Positions 57,813 through 64,000 of a stretch of 64,000 nucleotides of DNA are shown piece by piece; position 1 is the stretch's first letter, and every line of letters begins with the position of its first letter. This DNA comes from Synechococcus sp. WH 8101. GTDB taxonomy: Bacteria > Cyanobacteriota > Cyanobacteriia > PCC-6307 > Cyanobiaceae. A program made the position numbers and the translations under genes. The notes beneath the pieces were generated by a model. That model made no database searches. It worked only from the letters and a program-made list of their open reading frames with translations, and was not told where the DNA came from. The DNA lies in NCBI RefSeq assembly GCF_004209775.1, contig NZ_CP035914.1, forward strand, positions 1,798,001 through 1,862,000, given 5' to 3'.

Positions 57813-59323
57813 GCCGGGTCGATGTCGACCTGAAGGCTGAGCTGACGCATCGACGCATCGGCGACGTCAGTCCGGCGCCGACGGCGGCTGCCCTGGCCTC
57901 CCGTCGGCGCGAGCCCAGCCCGGCGGGAGCCATGGCGTTCCTGGATCGCATCGGCGATGCGATCAAAACCGGCGGCGCGACGGATTGCCCAGATCCTGTC
58001 CCGAGCCTCCCTGGCCGCCTGAGCAGGATCCACGATCGGGGCGGGATGATCACCGCCGCCCCGCCAGGGTTCATGCAGCCATACATCGGGCCGATCGGCG
58101 AGTTCCGGACACCAGCGTCGGATGAACACACCCTTGGGATCGTGGTCGAGGCCCTGCTTGATCGGGTTGTAGATGCGGATCGTGTTGATCGATGTGCTGC
58201 CGGACTGCATCTGACACTGACTCCAGTGGATCCCCGGCTCGTAATCCACAAACAACCGGGCCAGATGGAGGCCGGTTTCCCTCCAGGGGAGCCAGAGGTG
58301 ATACGACGCCACTGACATGAGCATCGCCCGCATTCGGAAATTGATCCAGCCATGGGCGATCAGGGCGCGCATGCAGGCATCCACAAACGGCAACCCCGTG
58401 CGCCCCTCTGCCCATGCCTGATAACGCTCCGCATCCCAGGCACGGATGTCGCGCATGAAGGGATGGAAATCGCGATGCTCGATCGCCGGCTCACTCTCCA
58501 GCTTCTGTATGAAATGGCAATGCCAGTGGAGGCGGGAGCGAAAGTTGCGCACCCCCCGGCCGGCGAGGGAGGCACTGGCCTGCACCACTTCCCGCAGCGA
58601 CAGGCAGCCCCAGGTGAGATAGGGCGACAGGCGGGAACAGCCGTCGAAGGCGGTGAGCGGACTGGAGATGCTGCCGGAGTAGCGCTGAACGCGACGCTGA
58701 AGAAAATCCTGCAACACCGTCTCACCCTGCGGGCGACCACCACGCTGACGGCAAGGACAGGGATCTGCCGCCAGACCCAGGTCTGAAGTCGAGGGCAGAC
58801 CACCGGGCTGAATCGAAGGCAGCGGCGGCAGAGCGAGCGGCTCCGGCGTGAGCGGAGTCGCCATCCGCTCTTGCCAGCGGGTCGCCCAACCCTCGCGACG
58901 GCGCAGACCACGAATCACGCCGAACTGGGGACACTCATGCCAGGGGATGCCGTGACTGCGCGCCCAGGCCTTCACCCGGCGATCCCGGGCAAAGGTGAAG
59001 GCATTGCCTGTTTCTTGATGACTCCAGAGCGCCTCCACACCGAGCCGCAGGCGAGCCCGCTCCAACACCTCCACCGCATCGCCCACCCGCACCACCAGGG
59101 GCTGACCCAGCGCAGACAGGCGCTCCCGCAGTGCTTCCAGAGCCTCACGGCAGAACGCCCACTGGCGTGCGGACGCATCAGGCTGCAACCAGAACTGCGG
59201 CTCAACGATATAGAGAGGCAGCACTGGACCACGCTCGAGCGCCAGGGCCAGCGGCCGGTGATCCACGCTACGCAGATCACGCTTGAACCAGACCAGCTGC
59301 AGGGGCTGATCGGCCACCGCCAT
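57809..59323 (-). CDS. DNA photolyase/cryptochrome family protein
   Basis: This 504-residue protein starts at ATG 59323 (GTG 59326 also possible). The N-terminal antenna-type Rossmann domain has LVWFKRDLRSVDHRPLAL. The C-terminal FAD domain has RLSPYLTWGCLSLREV, VDACMRALIAHGWINFRMRA and MQSGSTSINTIRIYNPIKQG. Whether it repairs cyclobutane dimers or is a cryptochrome-like sensor cannot be decided; a variable basic tail (~460-504) follows. Confidence 0.9.
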   Translation of the reverse strand: MAVADQPLQLVWFKRDLRSVDHRPLALALERGPVLPLYIVEPQFWLQPDASARQWAFCREALEALRERLSALGQPLVVRVGDAVEVLERARLRLGVEALWSHQETGNAFTFARDRRVKAWARSHGIPWHECPQFGVIRGLRRREGWATRWQERMATPLTPEPLALPPLPSIQPGGLPSTSDLGLAADPCPCRQRGGRPQGETVLQDFLQRRVQRYSGSISSPLTAFDGCSRLSPYLTWGCLSLREVVQASASLAGRGVRNFRSRLHWHCHFIQKLESEPAIEHRDFHPFMRDIRAWDAERYQAWAEGRTGLPFVDACMRALIAHGWINFRMRAMLMSVASYHLWLPWRETGLHLARLFVDYEPGIHWSQCQMQSGSTSINTIRIYNPIKQGLDHDPKGVFIRRWCPELADRPDVWLHEPWRGGGDHPAPIVDPAQAAREARDRIWAIRRAAGFDRIADAIQERHGSRRAGLAPTGGQGSRRRRRTDVADASMRQLSLQVDIDPA

Positions 59324-59340
59324 CACATGCCAAATAGAAG

Positions 59341-59362
59341 GCCGACCCTAGGCAGGGTCGGC
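59341..59362 (-). terminator. terminator-like hairpin after the cNMP-binding gene
   Basis: GCCGACCCT pairs perfectly with AGGGTCGGC across a 4-base loop. Reading on minus it follows the cNMP-domain gene by 45 bases and is followed by the moderately T-rich CTTCTATTTGG. A plausible Rho-independent terminator just upstream of the photolyase start. Confidence 0.65.
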
Positions 59363-59407
59363 ATGGATCGGCATGGAATGGATCAGCGGACCATGCCGGA
59401 AGAGAGC

Positions 59408-59794
59408 TCAGGTGTGAGCCTTGAGCTTGAGGTCACGCAGTCGCTCATCCACCGACGCCAGCAATTCGATCGCGAACATCGGTGCTTCTTGCACGGCAAA
59501 CAGGAACTTCTCTCTGTTCATCTCGATCAGGCGACAGGAGGTCTCCGCCACAGCGGTGCCGAGACGGCGGTGATCCGGCGTGACCAGGGCACCAGCACCG
59601 AACACATGACCAGCCTCGATGACCTCATACCCCTCAAGCCCCTTCTCGGTGAGCCAGTTCAGACGCACCGAACCCTCAAGAACCCCGAACATCGACGAGC
59701 CGCTATCACCGGCGGAAAAGATCACATCACTGGCGTTGAAGGTGCGGGACTCGCCTTTGGCGGCGAGGGCACGCATGGTGTCAAGAGCGTTCAC
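59408..59794 (-). CDS. stand-alone cyclic-nucleotide-binding (CRP-like) domain protein
   Basis: This 128-residue protein consists of one cNMP-binding beta-roll (FNASDVIFSAGDSGSSMFGVLEGSVRL, HVFGAGALV) plus the C helix. There is no DNA-binding helix-turn-helix, so it is not a CRP/FNR transcription factor itself. The cAMP phosphate-binding RxS-type segment is replaced by TPDHRRLGTAVAETS. It lies 68 bases downstream of the transaldolase stop in the same direction. Start GTG 59794 or ATG 59776. Confidence 0.85.
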   Translation of the reverse strand: MNALDTMRALAAKGESRTFNASDVIFSAGDSGSSMFGVLEGSVRLNWLTEKGLEGYEVIEAGHVFGAGALVTPDHRRLGTAVAETSCRLIEMNREKFLFAVQEAPMFAIELLASVDERLRDLKLKAHT

Positions 59795-59862
59795 GGAAAG
59801 GAATCGAGGTCAAGACCCGATGCTGCTCGCACCAGGTAAAGAAGCCGCTAACACGATCGCCA

Positions 59863-61035
59863 TCAAGCGGTCGTAAGCGAAAGAGCAGCACCCAACCCCT
59901 GACGCACCTCATCGGGCGTGAGGCGGCCGTCATGGTCTTGATCCAAAGCATCGAACACGGCATCGCTGCCGAGCCATTCATCCCGCGTGATCGAGCCATC
60001 ACCATTCATGTCGTTGAGCAGGAAGATCTCCTGCACGGCATGACGGAACGCTGAACCGCCCTCCAGTTCGGCGAGGCGATGAGCGAGCTGCTGTTCGAGG
60101 GTTTCGATCGCCTTGCTGAAACCCTTGATGCCCTCGCCCAGTTTGTCGCTCGCCATCCGGTCATCGCGCATCAGAGCATCGAAACGCTCCCGGTCGACAT
60201 GAATCTGCGGCTCGCTGCTGGAGGGGTTGGCGCCATCCAGCTTGCGGGAGAGCACGGCGTCGCTCTGCCGCAGCTGATCCAGCAGCTTGGGGGAGATGGT
60301 GAGCAGATCACAACCAGCCAGCTCCACGATCTCGTCGGTGTTGCGGAAGCTGGCCCCCATTACCTCCGTCTTGTAGCCGTAGGTCTTGAAATAGTTGAAA
60401 ATCCGCGTCACTGACAGCACGCCGGGATCCTCCGGACCCGGATAGGACTCGCGCCCCGTCTCCGCTTTATACCAATCAAGGATGCGGCCGACGAAGGGAG
60501 AGATCAGGGTGACGCCGGCTTCAGCGCAGGCCACCGCCTGACCGAAACCGAACAGCAACGTGAGGTTGCAGTGGATGCCTTCCTTCTCCAGAACCTCGGC
60601 GGCTTTGATGCCCTCCCAGGTGGACGCAATCTTGATCAGCACGCGGTCGTTGCTGATGCCGGCATCGTTGTAAAGCCGGATCAGTTTGCGCCCCTTGGCG
60701 ATCGTGGCGTCGGTGTCGTAGCTGAGGCGCGCATCCACTTCCGTCGACACCCGGCCAGGAACGATCTTGAGGATCTGCTTTCCGAAGATCACACTGATCT
60801 CATCCAGCGCCTCGTGCACCACATCCTCCACGGGTGCATTGTCACCGATGAGCTTTCGGGAGGAGCGCAGAGCCTCATCGATCAGGCTCTGATACGCAGG
60901 AATCTGTGCAGCAGCGAGGATCAGCGACGGATTCGTGGTGGCATCCCGGGGAGTGAATCGACGGATCGCCTCAAGGTCACCGGTGTCGGCCACGACAACG
61001 GTCATGGCGGACAACTGCTCGAGGAGGGTGGCCAT
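59863..61035 (-). CDS. tal: transaldolase with C-terminal EF-hand pair
   Basis: This 390-residue enzyme of the pentose phosphate and Calvin-related pathways exchanges dihydroxyacetone units. [29 protein letters not shown] and the Schiff-base Lys in [12 protein letters not shown] are conserved. Residues ~325-390 add two calcium-binding EF-hand loops ([13 protein letters not shown] and [13 protein letters not shown]). ATG 61035 gives the normal [10 protein letters not shown] start. Confidence 0.95.
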   Translation of the reverse strand: MATLLEQLSAMTVVVADTGDLEAIRRFTPRDATTNPSLILAAAQIPAYQSLIDEALRSSRKLIGDNAPVEDVVHEALDEISVIFGKQILKIVPGRVSTEVDARLSYDTDATIAKGRKLIRLYNDAGISNDRVLIKIASTWEGIKAAEVLEKEGIHCNLTLLFGFGQAVACAEAGVTLISPFVGRILDWYKAETGRESYPGPEDPGVLSVTRIFNYFKTYGYKTEVMGASFRNTDEIVELAGCDLLTISPKLLDQLRQSDAVLSRKLDGANPSSSEPQIHVDRERFDALMRDDRMASDKLGEGIKGFSKAIETLEQQLAHRLAELEGGSAFRHAVQEIFLLNDMNGDGSITRDEWLGSDAVFDALDQDHDGRLTPDEVRQGLGAALSLTTA

Positions 61036-61098
61036 GGGGTGGAGAAAGGCTCAGTGCCCGTAACGTAGCGGCGGTTTTCGAACTGACAGCCTCCTGAA

Positions 61099-62895
61099 TC
61101 ACCCGGGTTTGGCGGTGGCGGGCACCTGGGGTGGAATCTGTTCCAGCACCAGCAGACCATCGATGATCTGTTTGGCAACGGGCACGGCCACCGTGGAGCC
61201 GTAGGCATTGCCGCCCTGCGGTTCGTCCACCACTACCACCACCACGAAGCGAGGATCGTTCACCGGCAAGGTGGCCACAAAACTGCAAATCCGGGCGCCG
61301 GGGATGTACACCCCATTGCGCGCTTTCTGCGCCGTGCCTGTCTTGCCACCGATGCGATAGCCCGGCGTCTTGGCCCCTTTGCCACTGCCCTGGTCGACCA
61401 CCGACTCCATCCAGGCCATCACGGTGCGGGTGACCTCAGGCTTGAGCAACTGCTGACCTTTCGGCGGACTCGAGCCGGCCAGACCATCGCCGGAGCGGAG
61501 ACCGCGGGTGATGTGGGGACTGACCAGGCGACCACCATTGGCCAGCATGGCGTGCAGCTGGGTGAGTTTCAGGGGAGTCAGGGCGAAGCCCTGACCGAAA
61601 GCGGCAGTGGCCGGTTCGATCGGCTGACTGGTGAACTGCTCTTTCGTCTTCAGCTGACCGGCCTGGGCCCCGGGCAGATCCGTATCGGGTCGCGCTTCCA
61701 GCCCCAGCCGCTCCAACCAGTCCCAGTAAAGGGAGGGTTTGAGGTTGCGCATCGCCTGCACCATCCCCACGTTGCTCGACACCTGGAGCACGGTGGGGAA
61801 ATCGATCACGCCATTGGCCTGGCGATCGTGATTGAAGATTGGCCACCCGCCGATCTGCAACTGCCCCACATCATTCACCGTTCCTTTCGGTTGAATCACC
61901 CCCTCCTGCAGGGCGATGGCCAGGTTGATCGGCTTGAACGTGGAGCCTGGTTCATAAAGATCCTGCACCGACCACTCGCGAAAACGCCCCGGAGCGAACG
62001 ACCAGTAGCGATTCGGGTCGTAGGTGGGGGTGGAGGCGAGCGCCAGCAGTTCGCCGTTGCGAACATCCATCACAATCGCCACACCTTTTTTGGCCTTCCA
62101 CTGCTTCACCTGGGCGGTGAGAGCCTTGGCCGCCAGCTGCTGCAGGCGGGCATCGAGGGTGAGCTGGAGACGCAGATCATCACCGAAGAACACCCCGGGG
62201 CTGAGGTTGTCGGGAAGAGGCGTGCCATCGGCGCCCCGACGCAGGCTGCGCGACTGCTCATGGCGCATCAGGTCGTCATGCCGGCTCTGTTCCAGCCCCG
62301 CCTGAGGCACACGCTCCTGATTCAGGAAGCCCACCACATTGGCGAACAGATCTCCCTGGGGATACACCCGATAGGGATAGGCCTCGAGATCAAGACCACT
62401 GATGCCGAGACGCCGGATTTCGGCCGCCGTTTCCGGATCGATCGCCTCGGCCAGGCGAATGCCCGATGGGCGGTCTCCCATGCGCTTCACGAGCTCCGCC
62501 ATCGGCACAGCCAGTAGCCCCGAGAGACGTCGAGCCACATCAAGCGGAGGGCGCACCAGCTGGGGGTCGTCGCCAGGAATATTGAAGTAACGGGGATGGG
62601 CCCAAAGCCGAAAGCGTTCCTCATCCAGCGCCACCAAGCGGCCGGAACGATCGACGATCGGTCGACGCGTCCCCAGGGGGTCGGTCGTCTGGGTCTGGAG
62701 GGAACGGGCCCGGGCCTCCAGGGCATCACTCTGCACCACCTGGAGCCAGGCCATCCTGCCGATCAGGCCCACCAGGCCCACGCAGAGGAGGGCATACACC
62801 AGACGCATCCGGCCAGCAGGAACGGGCTCGAGGCGCACGACCCGCTGGCGGAGCCGTTGCTGCGGACGGGCCCGGCGCTCCGTCAAAACAGGCAT
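61099..62895 (-). CDS. ftsI: penicillin-binding protein 3 (FtsI), septal transpeptidase
   Basis: This 598-residue divisome transpeptidase has a short cytoplasmic basic region, one membrane anchor (LVYALLCVGLVGLIGRMAW, ~32-50), the PBP dimerisation domain, and the catalytic domain with Ser in YEPGSTFKPINL (SxxK), SxN in VSSNVGMV and the KTGTAQ triad. ATG 62895 gives a normal N-terminus; the frame extends to 62937. It follows the FtsL-like gene by four bases. Confidence 0.95.
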   Translation of the reverse strand: MPVLTERRARPQQRLRQRVVRLEPVPAGRMRLVYALLCVGLVGLIGRMAWLQVVQSDALEARARSLQTQTTDPLGTRRPIVDRSGRLVALDEERFRLWAHPRYFNIPGDDPQLVRPPLDVARRLSGLLAVPMAELVKRMGDRPSGIRLAEAIDPETAAEIRRLGISGLDLEAYPYRVYPQGDLFANVVGFLNQERVPQAGLEQSRHDDLMRHEQSRSLRRGADGTPLPDNLSPGVFFGDDLRLQLTLDARLQQLAAKALTAQVKQWKAKKGVAIVMDVRNGELLALASTPTYDPNRYWSFAPGRFREWSVQDLYEPGSTFKPINLAIALQEGVIQPKGTVNDVGQLQIGGWPIFNHDRQANGVIDFPTVLQVSSNVGMVQAMRNLKPSLYWDWLERLGLEARPDTDLPGAQAGQLKTKEQFTSQPIEPATAAFGQGFALTPLKLTQLHAMLANGGRLVSPHITRGLRSGDGLAGSSPPKGQQLLKPEVTRTVMAWMESVVDQGSGKGAKTPGYRIGGKTGTAQKARNGVYIPGARICSFVATLPVNDPRFVVVVVVDEPQGGNAYGSTVAVPVAKQIIDGLLVLEQIPPQVPATAKPG

Positions 62896-62899
62896 CAGC

Positions 62900-63352
62900 T
62901 CAATACCCCTGATGGATGGGTTCCTCCATCCAGGCACCGATCATGGCCAGATGGTCGACCTGGGGCTTCGAGGCCGGCTTCGGGCGTTCGAGATACACGA
63001 GATTCGACACCTTGGTGGGCACCAGGGTCTTGGGAAGACGCCCCTTCTCAAGCAGATGGCGCTCAAGCATGGCCGTGGACTCGGTCAGGCGGTGGGATAG
63101 GGAACGGGTGTCGTCCAACTGTTGAAACGCCAGGGTCCAGCGGTGCTGCCAATGCAGCGTCAACCCGGTGAGCACCAACACAGCCGCAAACACCCCCACC
63201 AGGCTGCCGTCAGCTGCACGATGCAGGCCTGCCAACAGGGGGGATCGCCGGGCCACTTTCTGGGCCGACAGCGACCCCTGAATCAACTCCAGGGCACCGT
63301 TCGTGTTGCTCCGCGCAGCAGGAGCAGATCGAGGCTGGGGAACGGCAGTCAC
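62900..63352 (-). CDS. FtsL-like small bitopic protein
   Basis: This ~150-residue protein has a basic N-terminus, a membrane segment (GSLVGVFAAVLVLTGLTLHW), then a helical/coiled stretch (FQQLDDTRSLSHRLTESTAMLERHL). Topology and its position directly upstream of ftsI match FtsL, which recruits FtsI/FtsW. Sequence similarity is low, as always for FtsL, so this is inference. GTG 63352 is chosen; a TTG at 63403 is also in frame. Confidence 0.65.
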   Translation of the reverse strand: MTAVPQPRSAPAARSNTNGALELIQGSLSAQKVARRSPLLAGLHRAADGSLVGVFAAVLVLTGLTLHWQHRWTLAFQQLDDTRSLSHRLTESTAMLERHLLEKGRLPKTLVPTKVSNLVYLERPKPASKPQVDHLAMIGAWMEEPIHQGY

Positions 63353-63439
63353 GGCACAGACCGACCAATGGGCCAGTGAACCATTCCCAACGCGCTGCCG
63401 CAAGCCCGAAACGTCAGGTGCTCACAGGCCCGTTCCCCT

Positions 63440-64000
63440 TCAGGCCAACAGGATCAGATTGAGAAAGGTGGCGCCGTTCCAGAAGGCATGCATCACCACG
63501 CAGGGGAAGAGTCGACCGCTGCTCAGTCTGAGAAGCCCCAGCCCCAGCCCCAGCACAAGCAGCGGCGGCAACTCACCGATGCTGAGATGGGCCACCGCAA
63601 AGATGAGCGCACTCAGAAACACGCTCCAACCACGACCGATACTGCGCCCCAGCACCGGCAGCAGCACGCCGCGAAACACCATCTCCTCAAACAGGGGGGC
63701 CAGCAGCACCGCGGTGGTGGCCAGAAGGGCCAGGGCCCAGCCATCCCGACTGCGCAACACCAGCTCCAGCAGAGGGTTGCTCCCCCCCTGATCACCGAGC
63801 AAGCGCCCCATCAACCACCCGGTGAAGGCCACCGGAGGCATCACCATCAGCCAGGCCCTCCCTCCCTGCAACAGGCCCTGGCCCACCGGCTGCAACCGCC
63901 ACTGCAGCCAGCCTCCCTCCGGCGCTTCGCGGCGGTCGAGACCGCCGAGCTGCTGCTTGATGATCAGCAGGGGTGGCAGAGCCAGAGCGGAGTAACCCAC
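63440..64000 (-). CDS. CPBP-family intramembrane protease (5' end beyond window)
   Basis: This partial protein (186 residues visible) has several membrane helices and the CPBP/Abi motif EEMVFRG (LAPLFEEMVFRGVLLPVLG), with the second and third motif helices VAHLS and HAFWNG. Family members cleave prenylated or immunity peptides in bacteria. The start lies to the right of the window. It ends 36 bases before the possible TTG start (63403) of the FtsL-like gene. Confidence 0.9.
   Translation of the reverse strand: MGYSALALPPLLIIKQQLGGLDRREAPEGGWLQWRLQPVGQGLLQGGRAWLMVMPPVAFTGWLMGRLLGDQGGSNPLLELVLRSRDGWALALLATTAVLLAPLFEEMVFRGVLLPVLGRSIGRGWSVFLSALIFAVAHLSIGELPPLLVLGLGLGLLRLSSGRLFPCVVMHAFWNGATFLNLILLA

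Overview
The window reads as chromosome of an alpha-cyanobacterium of the marine Synechococcus/Cyanobium type. The evidence is a Form IA RuBisCO inside an alpha-carboxysome (cso) operon, both light-independent and light-dependent protochlorophyllide reductases, the PSI subunit PsaM, a CupB/ChpX-type NDH-1 CO2-uptake module, the cyanobacterial alkane pair (ado/aar), and high-GC, densely packed genes. I see no rRNA, CRISPR array, insertion sequence or convincing tRNA. Both edges cut a gene: dnaA on the left and a CPBP-family membrane protease on the right.

Layout. 1-11 kb: dnaA (partial), a DegP/HtrA-like lipoprotein protease, two rSAM/selenodomain-associated transferases, a GNAT acetyltransferase, an alpha/beta hydrolase, an ABC exporter with hisG, glyoxalase II, an iron-type ABC ATPase, RidA and two small cyanobacterial proteins. 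11-27 kb: the carbon-concentrating supercluster. One long minus-strand run goes csoS1, rbcL, rbcS, csoS2, csoSCA, csoS4A, csoS4B, csoS1E, ndhF4, ndhD4, chpX, acRAF-like, cbbX, and next to its head are rdgB, csoS1D and a small conserved unknown gene. 27-33 kb: chlN-chlB-chlL on plus, facing por, a TM/coiled-coil protein and psaM on minus, plus a CRR6-like NDH assembly factor. 33-42.6 kb: TauE-type permease, lipoate ligase-like protein, site-2 protease, trpF, then a minus-strand run creatininase-like, ado, aar, accA, SDR, folE. 42.7-52.4 kb: S1-domain protein, Tab2-like protein and pgeF overlap in an operon; a FAD protein, a periplasmic-binding-fold protein, small envelope proteins, ilvB and ferrochelatase follow on minus. 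52.4-64 kb: a solitary tyrosine recombinase, a methyltransferase, cobO, pyrH, frr, a geranylgeranyl-reductase-family protein, a photolyase/cryptochrome, a cNMP-binding domain protein, an EF-hand transaldolase, ftsI with an FtsL-like gene, and the partial protease.

How the parts fit. NDH-1 with NdhF4/NdhD4/ChpX hydrates CO2 to bicarbonate in the cytosol. The shell (CsoS1, CsoS1E, CsoS1D, CsoS4A/B), the scaffold CsoS2 and the carbonic anhydrase CsoSCA then present CO2 to RuBisCO, with the acRAF-like and CbbX proteins as assembly and activation factors. The promoter region ahead of csoS1 carries a textbook LysR-type dyad close to the cyanobacterial RbcR consensus, and an intrinsic terminator separates rbcLS from csoS2.

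The most unusual sequence is a perfect 34-bp inverted repeat at 5267-5345, where two convergent genes end. It makes the two unrelated proteins share the same C-terminal peptide, and the plus-strand hydrolase gene has no stop codon there, so it reads about 580 bases antisense through the ABC exporter gene.
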